Assembly (NCBI RefSeq): GCF_963662885.1
Contig: NZ_OY760059.1
Location: 1,302,001 to 1,366,000, forward strand
Direction of reading: 5' to 3'
DNA length: 64,000 bases
Source: an uncultured Pseudodesulfovibrio sp.
Lineage (GTDB): Bacteria > Desulfobacterota > Desulfovibrionia > Desulfovibrionales > Desulfovibrionaceae
Under the pieces are notes generated by a model, which saw nothing but the letters and a program-made list of their open reading frames with translations, was not told where the DNA came from and ran no database searches. Positions 1 to 9,325 of this stretch are shown piece after piece (position 1 is the stretch's first letter; each line of letters starts with the position of its first letter). Both the position numbers and the translations under genes were made by a program.

Positions 1-2
1 TG

Positions 3-1226
3 GCGGCCCTGGTCGCGGTGGTTCTGGTTTCGTCCTGCATCGTCCACCTGACGCTGTACGCAACCCGGGGCGACAAGACGGACGGCTACCCCAGCCTGTT
101 CATCAGCCTGATCCTGGCGACCAACGTGGCCTTTCTGGTCTACTGGCAGACCGGCCTGTTCATGCGCCTGGAAGAGATGGTTCTTCTCGTCCTGTGCCTG
201 TTCGGCCTTTTCCAGTCCAGCTGGATCGTGCTTTCCAGGAATTGGCAGAGAATCCCCGGCCTGGTAAACCGCGTGGTCATCGTGGGCAACGGCAAGCTGG
301 CCGAGGAAATGAAGGGCCTGGCCCTGGCCTCGGGCGGTCGCTATCAGTTCCGTGATTTCATCGAGTGCGTTCCTGGTCAGTGGGCCGATCCTGAAGCCCA
401 GGTGGACAACCCGACCCGCGAAATCCTCGAACGGGCCAAGAAGGTCAAAGCCAACAAGGTGGTCATTTCCCTGACCGAGCGTCGCGGCGCCTTTCCCCTG
501 CAGGAAATCCTGAACTGCAAGCTCAGCGGCATGGAAGTGCTGGACGCCCCCGAGTTCTACGAGCGCGTCAACGGAAAGCTCATGCTCGAAAACATCACCC
601 CGAGCTGGTTCATCTTTTCCAAGGGTTTCAAGATCATGGGGCTGCGCCGCTTCTTCAAGCGGATTGGCGACATCGTTTTGTCCCTGATCGGTATTGTCCT
701 GGTCTCCCCGCTGTTGCCCCTGGTGGCCCTGGCCATCAAGCTGGATTCTCCTGGCCCGGTCCTCTTCAAGCAGGTCCGCGTGGGCAAGGCCGACGAGAAC
801 TTCATCATCTACAAGTTCCGCTCCATGCGGCAGGACGCAGAAAAGGAATCCGGTGCGGTGTGGGCCGAGAAGAACGACGCTCGCATCACCAAGCTGGGAG
901 CCTTCCTGCGGAAGTCCCGCATCGACGAGCTTCCCCAGCTCTTCAACGTGCTGGTCGGTGATATGAGTCTGGTGGGGCCTCGTCCCGAGCGTCCCGAGTT
1001 CGTCAAGGACCTGAAGAAGGTCATTCCGTACTATTCCGAGCGTCATTTCGTGAAGCCCGGTATCACGGGGTGGGCCCAGGTTCGTTATCCTTATGGTGCC
1101 TCCGTGGAAGACGCCATTGAAAAGCTGCGCTACGACCTGTATTACATCAAAAATTATTCGCTGTTCTTCGACTTCAGGATCATGATCGACACCGTTTCCG
1201 TCATGGCCAAGAAACTGGGACGCTAA
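3..1226 (+). CDS. EpsB-type undecaprenyl-phosphate sugar transferase (5' end outside window)
   Basis: This is the initiating glycosyltransferase of the exopolysaccharide repeat unit: it moves a sugar-1-phosphate onto undecaprenyl phosphate at the inner membrane. The frame is open to the left edge, so the start and first membrane segments are missing; about 407 residues are visible of roughly 460 usual for the XrtA-associated (TIGR03013-like) family. N-terminal hydrophobic segments are followed by a CoA-binding-like middle part. The C-terminal bacterial sugar transferase domain starts near KRIGDIVLSLIGIVLVSPL, with SPGPVLFKQVRVGK, YKFRSM, RIDELPQLFNVLVGDMSLVG and PRPE motifs. It lies 13 nt upstream of the export gene, so the two are probably one operon. 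Confidence 0.9.
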   Translation, partial: AALVAVVLVSSCIVHLTLYATRGDKTDGYPSLFISLILATNVAFLVYWQTGLFMRLEEMVLLVLCLFGLFQSSWIVLSRNWQRIPGLVNRVVIVGNGKLAEEMKGLALASGGRYQFRDFIECVPGQWADPEAQVDNPTREILERAKKVKANKVVISLTERRGAFPLQEILNCKLSGMEVLDAPEFYERVNGKLMLENITPSWFIFSKGFKIMGLRRFFKRIGDIVLSLIGIVLVSPLLPLVALAIKLDSPGPVLFKQVRVGKADENFIIYKFRSMRQDAEKESGAVWAEKNDARITKLGAFLRKSRIDELPQLFNVLVGDMSLVGPRPERPEFVKDLKKVIPYYSERHFVKPGITGWAQVRYPYGASVEDAIEKLRYDLYYIKNYSLFFDFRIMIDTVSVMAKKLGR

Positions 1227-1239
1227 CAAGGAGACCGGG

Positions 1240-2061
1240 ATGAAGATTTCAGGCGGTATCATGAAGACATGTGTTTTGATTGTGGCGCTGGTGTTCCTGG
1301 CACCGGCCATAAGCTTCGCCGACGACTACGTCATCGGCGAAGGGGATGTGCTCTCCGTGCATGTCTGGGGGGAAGATGAACTGAACTCCACCGTGACGGT
1401 CCGGCCCGACGGCAAGATTTCCATGCCTGGGGTGGATGATGTCGAGGCGGCAGGCTTAACCCTGCCCCAGCTCAAGGAGCGTTTGCAGAAGCGCATCTCC
1501 AGCTTGATCAAGGATCCCATCCTCAATGTTTCCCTGGTCGCGACCGTCAACAGCCGGGTCTTCGTGGTCGGCGGCGGTGTTGAACCACGTGTGTTCGACA
1601 TGCCCCAGCGCACCACGCTTTTGAGGGTGCTCGCCTCCCTCGGGTCTCTGGCTCGGGCCGACCTGCGCAAGGCGTACGTTTATCGTGACGGCAAAAAAGT
1701 GATGTCCGATTTCGATGGACTCTTCTACAAGGGCGAGTTCGAGAAGGACATTCGGCTTGAACCCGGTGATACGATTTTCATGCCGGTCAAATACGACCAG
1801 AACGTGTACGTGGTCGGGGCTGTCAATCAACCCAAGGCCATCCTCTATCAGGATGGGCTCACTGTTCTGGATGCGCTGCTGATGGCCGGTGAATTCAGCA
1901 AATACGCCAATGAGGACGAAATCGTCATCGTCCGGACCAACGACGGCAAGAAGGAGCGCATTCCGGTTCGCACCAAAGACCTCCTCAAAAAGGGCGATCT
2001 CAAACAGAACGTCCAACTCCAGGCCGGCGACTACATCATCGCGCAAGAAAGCTTCTTCTAG
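1240..2061 (+). CDS. XrtA-type polysaccharide export protein (Wza/BexD family)
   Basis: Outer-membrane-associated polysaccharide export protein forming the exit channel. The start at 1240 has a good ribosome-binding site (AAGGAG at 1229-1234); a second ATG at 1261 is possible. A signal peptide ends near APAISFA-DD. The Poly_export domain begins YVIGEGDVLSVHVWGEDELN and is followed by two SLBB-like segments (SRVFVVGGGVEPRVF and QNVYVVGAVNQPKAIL). There is no cysteine at the cleavage site, so it does not look like the Wza lipoprotein form. At 273 aa it is short, as usual for the XrtA-associated version. Confidence 0.9.
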   Translation: MKISGGIMKTCVLIVALVFLAPAISFADDYVIGEGDVLSVHVWGEDELNSTVTVRPDGKISMPGVDDVEAAGLTLPQLKERLQKRISSLIKDPILNVSLVATVNSRVFVVGGGVEPRVFDMPQRTTLLRVLASLGSLARADLRKAYVYRDGKKVMSDFDGLFYKGEFEKDIRLEPGDTIFMPVKYDQNVYVVGAVNQPKAILYQDGLTVLDALLMAGEFSKYANEDEIVIVRTNDGKKERIPVRTKDLLKKGDLKQNVQLQAGDYIIAQESFF

Positions 2062-2069
2062 GAAATATA

Positions 2070-3575
2070 ATGCCCAATCCGCACTCTGATGCTTTTGCCG
2101 ACGAAGGCAGCTTTGATCTCATGCGCTATGTGCGCCTTGTACTTGAGCGAAAGGGAATTCTGGTTTCCCTGGCTCTCCTCGTGATGTTCGCGGCAATCAT
2201 TGCCGCGTACGCCATGCCCAAAAAGTACAGGGCCACGTCCATCGTGTTCATTGAACAGAACGTCATCAGCGATCTGGTCAAAGGCATAGCCATCACTCCG
2301 TCCATGGATATGAAAATCAAGGCCATCAAGGTTACCATGCTTTCCAGAACCATGGTGCTCAATGTCATAAAAGCCCTTGATATGGATATCCATGCAGCCT
2401 CTGATCGGGATCTCGACGCCATGATCAAAGGGTTGCAAAAGAACATCGAGATACGGCTGGACGAGAAAAAGGGCGTTTTCATGATTTCCTACGAGGGCAA
2501 GGACCCTGTCCGCGCCAGGGATGTGGTCAATACCCTCACGAGAATCTACATCGAGGAAAACACCTCCACCAAGCGCAAGGAGTCTTTTGAAGCTACCCAG
2601 TTCCTGGCCGAGCAGATTGAGGTCTTCAAAAAGCGCATCGACGCGGCGGAAAAGGAGATCGACAAATTCAAGACGGAATCCGGTCAGGTGTTGTTTGCCG
2701 ATGAGGGGGCCATACGGTCGGAGCTTGATGACGCCAACTCGCAGTTGGAACAATTGAGCATTCGTATCAATGCGTTGAAGGCCTCCAGAGGGCTTTTGAT
2801 CAGCAACACGCCCCTCAAGCAGCAGCTCGACAATCAGCAGAGCGCACTGGAAGCCATGCGGGGCCGGTATACAGAGAACCACCCCAAGGTCAGGCAGTTG
2901 GAAAACGCTATTGCAGCGACCAAACAGCAGATTAAGACCAGTGGCAAATCCGAGTTGAATGCTGTGTACAGGACTTCCGAGTACCAATCCATCAAGGTTG
3001 AATTGGCTTCGCTTGAGACGACAAAAGAAGCTCTGGAAGAGGAAATCAAGAAGAATCGGGAGATTCTCCGAGAGATTCCCGCCATGCGCAGCGAACTGGC
3101 GGAACTGGAACGTAAGCGGAAAAACGAGACGATCATTTATGAAAAGCTCGTATCCCGTTACGGGCAGTCCGAGGTTTCCAAGGAAATGGAACTTCAGGAC
3201 AAGTCCATGTCTTTTCGGGTTCTTGACCCGGCCGTGGTGCCTTCCACTCCATCCAAACCGAACCGGCCTCTTATCATACTGCTGGGGATTATTGGCGGGA
3301 TAGGTCTGGGGGTAGGCGTCATTGTTTTACTGGACCTGATCAATCCCAGCATCAAGACCCTGGATGATCTCAAGGAGTACGGTGTACCCGTGCTGGCAGT
3401 CATCCCCAAGGTGAGAGATGAGGAACAATTGGCCAAGCAACGCAAGCGCGACCGGTTGGTCTACGCCATTGGTGTTGTTGGTTTGATGGTTACCTTGTCT
3501 TTCCTTGTCGTGGAATTCCTCCACCTCGGTCTGGTTGATAAAGTGATAGCCAAAGTCGCCGGCATGGTCGGCTGA
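2070..3575 (+). CDS. XrtA-system polysaccharide chain-length determinant (Wzz/GumC family)
   Basis: Inner-membrane polysaccharide co-polymerase that sets chain length. At 501 aa it has an N-terminal Wzz domain with a first membrane segment (GILVSLALLVMFAAIIAAYA), then a long periplasmic coiled-coil region rich in Glu, Lys and Gln (about residues 170-390). A proline-containing motif (PSTPSKPNRPLIILLG) precedes the second membrane helix. A cytosolic tail and a third hydrophobic segment (VYAIGVVGLMVTLSFLVVEF) follow. It carries no kinase domain; the kinase is the separate next gene, as in Gram-positive and XrtA-type systems. Confidence 0.9.
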   Translation: MPNPHSDAFADEGSFDLMRYVRLVLERKGILVSLALLVMFAAIIAAYAMPKKYRATSIVFIEQNVISDLVKGIAITPSMDMKIKAIKVTMLSRTMVLNVIKALDMDIHAASDRDLDAMIKGLQKNIEIRLDEKKGVFMISYEGKDPVRARDVVNTLTRIYIEENTSTKRKESFEATQFLAEQIEVFKKRIDAAEKEIDKFKTESGQVLFADEGAIRSELDDANSQLEQLSIRINALKASRGLLISNTPLKQQLDNQQSALEAMRGRYTENHPKVRQLENAIAATKQQIKTSGKSELNAVYRTSEYQSIKVELASLETTKEALEEEIKKNREILREIPAMRSELAELERKRKNETIIYEKLVSRYGQSEVSKEMELQDKSMSFRVLDPAVVPSTPSKPNRPLIILLGIIGGIGLGVGVIVLLDLINPSIKTLDDLKEYGVPVLAVIPKVRDEEQLAKQRKRDRLVYAIGVVGLMVTLSFLVVEFLHLGLVDKVIAKVAGMVG

Positions 3576-3588
3576 CGGGAGAATGGAT

Positions 3589-4458
3589 ATGAGCAGAATC
3601 GAAGAAGCATTGAAAAAAGCATCGCAATTGCGTGGTAAAGATATGGGACGGCAGGACCATGCCATCCCTGAAGGACCGACCCTCAGCGGATCCTCGAGCA
3701 GTCATTTGGGACACGCTCCGAAGAAAGAGATTCCCCAGGAAGTGCTCGACCGGGTAGCCGGACAGCATATGCTGGTTTCCCTCAATGATATCGTGTCCCC
3801 CGCTGCCGAGGAGTTCCGCAAGCTGAAGCAGAATCTTGTCAGGCTGACCAAGAAGAAGGGCTTCCAGAATACCATCGTCATAACCAGCGGCACGATGGGC
3901 GAAGGCAAGAGTGTGACTTCCACCAACCTGGCTATCAGCCTGGCTCAGGAATTCGACCACACCGTGCTTCTGGTTGATGCCGACCTGCGCAAGCCTTCCT
4001 GCCACGAATTGTTGTGCATGGAGCAAGGGGTCGGGCTGTCCGATTGCCTGCTCGAAGGGACTGATGTCAGCAACGCCATCATCCGGACGGGTATCGGTAA
4101 GTTGTCCTTTTTGCCGGCAGGTACACCCATGGCCAACCCGGGTGAGCTTTTGGCCTCCCAGCGTATGGCTACCGTTCTCCGGGAGATGAAGGAGCGATAT
4201 TCCGACCGCTTCCTGATCATCGATACACCGCCGGTTCTGCCCTTTGCCGAGAGTCGGATCCTGGCTCGGATGGCTGACATGGTGGTCCTGGTCGTCAGGG
4301 AACAGCGGCTGTCCAAGTACGAATTGAACGAGACCCTGGAAGCGTTGAGCGGGGCCAATGTGGCGGGGGCCGTGTTTACCCAGGCCAGCCATGGTCATTC
4401 GACTACGGGTTATGGCGCCTACGCGCGTTACGGCTATAAATATTCTTACAATGCCTAG
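3589..4458 (+). CDS. XrtA-associated tyrosine autokinase (BY-kinase)
   Basis: Cytoplasmic bacterial tyrosine kinase working with the chain-length protein. It has a Walker A (GTMGEGKS, about residues 101-108), an A' motif (VLLVDADLRKPS) and a Walker B (FLIIDTPPVL). The C terminus is tyrosine-rich (GYGAYARYGYKYSYNA), as expected for autophosphorylation. The start MSRIEEALKKA at 3589 is preferred because GGGAG at 3577-3581 is at proper spacing; the ATG at 3583 would be too close. The neighbours confirm the role: the chain-length gene is immediately upstream. Confidence 0.9.
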   Translation: MSRIEEALKKASQLRGKDMGRQDHAIPEGPTLSGSSSSHLGHAPKKEIPQEVLDRVAGQHMLVSLNDIVSPAAEEFRKLKQNLVRLTKKKGFQNTIVITSGTMGEGKSVTSTNLAISLAQEFDHTVLLVDADLRKPSCHELLCMEQGVGLSDCLLEGTDVSNAIIRTGIGKLSFLPAGTPMANPGELLASQRMATVLREMKERYSDRFLIIDTPPVLPFAESRILARMADMVVLVVREQRLSKYELNETLEALSGANVAGAVFTQASHGHSTTGYGAYARYGYKYSYNA

Positions 4459-4477
4459 CGGGCATTGAGGCTGCGCC

Positions 4478-5644
4478 ATGTACGAGGAGTTCTTCAACTT
4501 CAGGTCCAAGCCTTTCGACCTGCTGCCGAATCCGGATATGCTCTTTATGAGCCGGTCCCATGGCAAGGCGCTGTCTTATCTTCGGTATGGCATTGAGGAG
4601 CGCGTCGGGTTCATCCTTTTGAGCGGCGAGGTGGGCGCGGGCAAGACCACGCTTATCCGCGAGCTCATCAAACGCCATCTCGATAATGTCACGCTGGCCA
4701 AGATCTTCAACACCAAGGCCGACTCCCAACAGCTGCTGACCATGATCAACGATGATTTCGGGCTGGAGACTGACGGGCGGTCCAAGGCCGCGTTGCTTCG
4801 GGATCTCAACGAATTCCTCATCGATCAATACGCCGAAGGGAAGCGGGCCGTTCTGATCATTGACGAGGCTCAGAATCTTTCCACGGACCTGCTGGAGGAG
4901 ATCCGCATGCTCTCCAACCTGGAGACTGATGGCGGCAAGCTGCTCCAGATTGTCCTGGTGGGGCAGCCGGAGCTCCGTGATACTCTCAACAGTCCGGAAC
5001 TGCTTCAGCTTCGGCAGCGCATCCAGATCGGTTGTCACCTCAAACCCTTGAACCGGGAAGAGGTCTCCGAATACATCTATTATAGAATGGAGAGCGCCGG
5101 GAACCGGGAGGCTGTGTTTTTTGCTCCCGAGGCCCTGGATTTGATCCACGACCTGAGCCGCGGGGTTCCCAGGCTGATCAACATTTTGTGCGACTATCTG
5201 CTGCTTGACGCTTTTGCCAGTGAAAAGAAGGACATAGCCGGTGAAGATGTCTCGGCCATAGCCGAGGAGTTGGATTTCGAGCGTCAGTATTGGCAGGGGG
5301 CCCAGGAACAATCGGCCCCGGCGGCGTCCATGCGCCGGGCACGCAAGATGCCCAAACGGGCTTCCCAGGTGCTAAAGACCATAAATGACCTGGGAAATCG
5401 ACTGGATATGCTGGAGCGTTCAACCTCGCATACCGATCAGAATCATGCGGTTATGCTGATGGATAAGCTGGAGGCCGTGGAGAAAAAGCTGCAGATGCTG
5501 GAGAGCGATATGGAATCCGTCAAGGCCATGTACTGGAACAAAATGGCGCAGCAGAAGATGGAGGCCACGAAGCCGGCGGAGAATGAAGGGAAACGTCCCG
5601 GGAAAAGGGGATGGGCCTACAGGCTGTTATTCGGAGGTGAATAG
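4478..5644 (+). CDS. XrtA-associated AAA ATPase (ExeA/GspA-like)
   Basis: ATPase of the ExeA-like family found in exosortase-type exopolysaccharide loci; its exact role in export is not known to me. Starts MYEEFFNFRSKPFDLLPNP, the usual N terminus of the family. Walker A GEVGAGKTT is at about residues 50-58 and Walker B VLIIDEAQN at about 125-133. The last 120 residues are basic and predicted coiled coil (DKLEAVEKKLQMLESDMES). No membrane segment is evident. It follows the kinase gene by 19 nt. Confidence 0.88.
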   Translation: MYEEFFNFRSKPFDLLPNPDMLFMSRSHGKALSYLRYGIEERVGFILLSGEVGAGKTTLIRELIKRHLDNVTLAKIFNTKADSQQLLTMINDDFGLETDGRSKAALLRDLNEFLIDQYAEGKRAVLIIDEAQNLSTDLLEEIRMLSNLETDGGKLLQIVLVGQPELRDTLNSPELLQLRQRIQIGCHLKPLNREEVSEYIYYRMESAGNREAVFFAPEALDLIHDLSRGVPRLINILCDYLLLDAFASEKKDIAGEDVSAIAEELDFERQYWQGAQEQSAPAASMRRARKMPKRASQVLKTINDLGNRLDMLERSTSHTDQNHAVMLMDKLEAVEKKLQMLESDMESVKAMYWNKMAQQKMEATKPAENEGKRPGKRGWAYRLLFGGE

Positions 5645-5748
5645 GCGGAGATTCCCGGTGCAAGCGCCTTGCAATGCAATTGAATAGCTAGTAAAGCTTA
5701 TAAAATTTCATTGTAGAGTCCGCACTGTTGATCCGCAGAGAGGGTTTT

Positions 5749-6996
5749 GTGTCCATAGCGCGCATAGTTACATTTTTCATGGTGTTCCTGGTCATCTGTA
5801 TGCTCCCGCCTTTTTCGGGCGGTGCCGAAGGTGCGGACTTTACGTTCCAGCCGAGAATCTCGACCACCATGGAATACAATGACAACGTCACGGAAACACA
5901 GAATCCGAAAGGAGACTATCTGTGGATTGTCAAACCGGGTTTCAGCGCTACCTATGAACATTCAAGGGTACTCTTCGATCTTTCCTACGATTTTGAAAAC
6001 AAGAAATATCTTGATCAGGTCAAGAGTGACGAAGAAAACAACTACCTCGACGCACTCGCCCAGTTTGAAGCAATTAAGGATCTGTTTTTCGTAGATGTAA
6101 CTGATTCGTACAAGTTGGTTTATCAGAATGTCACTCAGGGCGAGTTCGAGGAAGGTGACACCAATGCGGGTACCACGGATCAGAATACCTTTGGCGTCAA
6201 ACCCTATTTTGTCATTCCGCTTCAGGAAAGAACGACGCTGACGACTGGGGCCCAGTTCCAGGACATTTGGTACTCCGATGACGGCAGCGTGGACAAGCGG
6301 ATATACAATGTCTACGCGGACGTGAATCACGAATTGACGGACCGGTGGGTGATAACGGGAGGGACAGGATTTCAGAAGCAGGACCCACGTTGGGAGTCCG
6401 GAGGGTTTGAACGGTACAACCTGACCTTGGGCACCACGTACTCCTATGCAGAAGGATCGTTTATTGAACTCAGTATTGAGCCCACATACACTGATTACAA
6501 GACGGAGGATTCTAAGGACAAGCAGTACTCTCCGTACTTTATAGGTATCACGCACGCGTTTTCCCAGACCATTACCGGTAAGATTTCGTCGTCCATGAAT
6601 TTCTCCGAAGACCCGGAATCGACGAACACGAAAAACCAATACGTGCATCAGATTGATTTGAATGGGGAATATGAGCGGGGAAACATCGGCGTTTCGATTG
6701 CATATTATGACTATGAAGATGATGACTCGGTAAACAGGACCACCTATTGGCGACCGAGTATAAGGGGATCACACAGCCTGTCGGAGCGATTTTCTCTCAA
6801 TTATAACGCCTATGTAAACTTTTATACCAACCCTGACTGCGAAAAGACCGTCTTCGCTCTGTTCGGACTGAGCTACAGCATGTCCGAAACCACGTCCGCA
6901 AGCTTGTCGTATCGGTTTAAGATGAATGACGAGCAGACGGATGGGAACGACTACAGGTCCAATTCCATCGGGTTGACGTTGACATGGCAGCGATGA
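5749..6996 (+). CDS. Exosortase-locus outer-membrane beta-barrel protein (TIGR03016-like)
   Basis: Predicted outer-membrane barrel, probably a porin-like exit partner for the polysaccharide. A GTG start at 5749 is chosen because GAGAGGG sits just upstream; a TTG at 5728 would add seven residues. A signal peptide (VTFFMVFLVICMLPPFSGG) precedes a mature start ADFTFQPRISTTMEYNDNV, a pattern I associate with this family. The rest alternates hydrophobic and polar residues with many aromatic girdle positions, and the C terminus SNSIGLTLTWQR ends in a beta strand. 416 aa. The 104 bp upstream hold no other gene. Confidence 0.82.
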   Translation: MSIARIVTFFMVFLVICMLPPFSGGAEGADFTFQPRISTTMEYNDNVTETQNPKGDYLWIVKPGFSATYEHSRVLFDLSYDFENKKYLDQVKSDEENNYLDALAQFEAIKDLFFVDVTDSYKLVYQNVTQGEFEEGDTNAGTTDQNTFGVKPYFVIPLQERTTLTTGAQFQDIWYSDDGSVDKRIYNVYADVNHELTDRWVITGGTGFQKQDPRWESGGFERYNLTLGTTYSYAEGSFIELSIEPTYTDYKTEDSKDKQYSPYFIGITHAFSQTITGKISSSMNFSEDPESTNTKNQYVHQIDLNGEYERGNIGVSIAYYDYEDDDSVNRTTYWRPSIRGSHSLSERFSLNYNAYVNFYTNPDCEKTVFALFGLSYSMSETTSASLSYRFKMNDEQTDGNDYRSNSIGLTLTWQR

Positions 6997-7243
6997 CGGA
7001 CTGAGGTCCGGAGTAATTGAAAGGGGAGGATCGCGAGCGGTACGAGTCGACGAATACGGGACAGGGATGTGGTCAAAAGGAATGATCTATGAGACGTTTG
7101 CCTGAAATGCCCAACACAGCGTATGAACGCTGTCTTGACGCGGCCGCAGCTCCCAGACCGCATATTTGCTCTCAGCGTGACGGACGCAATGTCGCCGCTC
7201 CCGGTGACCTTGCGCTCTTTTTTTTGCATGACGGGGGCCGTGG
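6997..7243. other. Intergenic region before prsK
   Basis: 247 bp without a convincing gene. It should carry the promoter for prsK/prsR. I looked for an RpoN-type GG-N10-GC element and did not find a convincing one. A purine-rich stretch ending GGGGGCCGTGG just before 7244 may serve as ribosome-binding site. Confidence 0.5.
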
Positions 7244-9298
7244 ATGCTGAGCGGCGCGGTCCAGATAGTTGGGGTGATCCTCGCGGTCATCTATCCCCTG
7301 ATTACCCTCTCGCGGAGCGGGCGGAGGTGGGAAACCATGTCCCTGCTCGCCCTGCTCTGGCTGGTGGCCGGGCTGAGCGTATGCGATTACCTGCTCCTCA
7401 AGTTTCCGGCAGACTTCCTGCTCCTCAGTCAGATCTCTCTTTACTGCATGGCCTTGGTCTGCCCCGTATGCATCCTGTTTTCCAATGCATATCGCCGTGA
7501 GTTCTCTTTTTCGGAGTTGCCCACTACCCAGTTGTTGCTCCTCGGCTTGTCCTTTGTCCCACTGGTGATGACGCTGGTCTTTCCGGCGGGCAATTTCTAT
7601 TACTCTCCGGACTTTCACACCGACAAGACCCTCTTCCTGGAGCCGGTGGCCTTCTTTTTCTATCTTCAGGTCATCCTGTTCATGGCCGTGTCCCTGTTCA
7701 ACCTGGAAGCCACGATCGCCAATGCCCCGCACGGGGTGAAGTGGAAGATCAAGTTTTCCATCGTCGGCGTCGGCACGATTCTGGCCTCCTATGTGCTCTA
7801 TTACAGCCAGTCCATGGTCTTCCGGGCCATAGACACCGGGTTCATTACCACCCGTTCCCTGGGGCTGATCATCGGCGTGCTGCTGATGGCCTACTCGGAG
7901 TTCACACGAGGCAATGATGAAAGAATCACCATCTCGAAAAGCCTGACCTACCGGTCGTTCGTGGTCCTGTTTTGCGGCCTTTTCCTGGTGCTTGTCGGAT
8001 TGGTAGGGGAAGGGCTCAAGATTTTCGGGAATCAGTTCAACGCCTACGCCTTCACCATGGTCGCCTTTCTTGGCGTACTTGGGCTGGTGGTGATCTCCCT
8101 TTCCGAATCCATGCGGCGCAAGTTCCGGCTGGCCATTCAGCGCCATTTTTACGGCGAGAAGTATGACTATCGTATCGAGTGGAAACGCTTCACGGACAGG
8201 GTGACCAACTCCCGGAGTCGGGATGAACTCTACAAGAACATCCTGACCGTCTACTGCGAAACCTTCGGTGTTGTCGGTGGGTGCATCTTCCTGCAGGGAC
8301 GACATAGTACAGACTTTGCCCCCATATGCTTTCATGAAATGGACGAGTCCAAAATGCCCATCCCGGCCCGTTCTCCGCTTATCCAGCTGCTCTCGGAGAG
8401 ACTGCATATCCTGGACTTGCGCCGGGAGGACGTCGACCTGGGGGAAGAGGCCCGGACATTTCTGGAGGAGCGCTCGGGCCGGTTCATCGTGCCCATCCGT
8501 ACCGCCCGGTCTCTGGTTGGCGTCATTGTCCTGGGGGCCCCGATCAACGTGGTCGAGAACTATGACCAGGAGGACATGGAACTCATGGAGGCCGTGGCCA
8601 TGCAGGCGGCGGCCGTGCTTATGAACATGCGGCTGGGCGATGAGCTGGCCGAGGCCCGTGACATGGAGGCCTTCGGCAAGGTGGCAGCCTTTGTCCTGCA
8701 CGACCTCAAAAACCAGGTTTATCCGCTGTCCCTGCTCGAGGAAAACGCACGCGAGTACATCAACGATCCGGAATTCCAGCAGGATATGCTCGATTCCCTA
8801 AGCAATATCGTCGGACGGATGAACACGCTGATCGCCCAGTTGACCAATATTCCCACCAAAGGCTCCTTGAGCATGGAGGTGGTGGACCTCATGGAGGTGG
8901 CCAGGAGCGCGGCCAAGGCCTTGCCTTCGGCGCTGATCGAATTTTCTGGCGAATCGGTGAACGTCGCACTGGATGTCTCCGAGTTCAAGAAGGTGGCGGT
9001 CAACCTGTACCTCAACGCCATGGAGGCGGGGAACAACGCACCGTTCAAGGTCTTTGTCGGAAACGAGAACGGTCCGGTAATGCGGGTCTCGGACTCCGGC
9101 GCCGGCATTGATGAAGAAATTTTGGAAGGTGGCCTTTTCGTGCCGTTCAAGACGACCAAGAAAAAAGGCATGGGCATCGGCTTGTACCAGAGCAAGCAAA
9201 TCCTGGAGGCCCATGGCGGCTCCATCGTCGCTACCAGCCCGGAAGGGGGTGGGGCAATCTTTACCGTGACCCTGCCCGCGCCCGCCGAAGTCGAGTAA
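7244..9298 (+). CDS. prsK: PEP-CTERM/XrtA system sensor histidine kinase PrsK
   Basis: Membrane sensor kinase paired with the next gene. 684 aa. The first ~290 residues contain about eight hydrophobic helices (7TM-like sensor), followed by a GAF-like domain (about 310-460). The H-box reads AAFVLHDLKNQ with His at about residue 486. A HATPase domain follows, with an N-box-like VNLYLNAMEAG and the glycine boxes VSDSGAGIDE and GMGIGLYQSKQILEAHGG. This domain order and the HDLKNQ box match PrsK of exosortase loci. It lies 27 nt upstream of the response regulator. The signal it senses is unknown. Confidence 0.9.
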   Translation: MLSGAVQIVGVILAVIYPLITLSRSGRRWETMSLLALLWLVAGLSVCDYLLLKFPADFLLLSQISLYCMALVCPVCILFSNAYRREFSFSELPTTQLLLLGLSFVPLVMTLVFPAGNFYYSPDFHTDKTLFLEPVAFFFYLQVILFMAVSLFNLEATIANAPHGVKWKIKFSIVGVGTILASYVLYYSQSMVFRAIDTGFITTRSLGLIIGVLLMAYSEFTRGNDERITISKSLTYRSFVVLFCGLFLVLVGLVGEGLKIFGNQFNAYAFTMVAFLGVLGLVVISLSESMRRKFRLAIQRHFYGEKYDYRIEWKRFTDRVTNSRSRDELYKNILTVYCETFGVVGGCIFLQGRHSTDFAPICFHEMDESKMPIPARSPLIQLLSERLHILDLRREDVDLGEEARTFLEERSGRFIVPIRTARSLVGVIVLGAPINVVENYDQEDMELMEAVAMQAAAVLMNMRLGDELAEARDMEAFGKVAAFVLHDLKNQVYPLSLLEENAREYINDPEFQQDMLDSLSNIVGRMNTLIAQLTNIPTKGSLSMEVVDLMEVARSAAKALPSALIEFSGESVNVALDVSEFKKVAVNLYLNAMEAGNNAPFKVFVGNENGPVMRVSDSGAGIDEEILEGGLFVPFKTTKKKGMGIGLYQSKQILEAHGGSIVATSPEGGGAIFTVTLPAPAEVE

Positions 9299-9325
9299 AC
9301 GAGATAAAACAACGGGTTCATTTTC

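Noticed and set aside
6997..7243. RpoN (-24/-12) promoter expected from PrsR
   Set aside because: I looked in this and other intergenic regions of the locus and found no convincing GG-N10-GC element with its flanking consensus; not reported.
7172..8701. A 509-residue minus-strand frame opposite prsK
   Set aside because: His/Gln-rich shadow of prsK; prsK carries complete kinase motifs.
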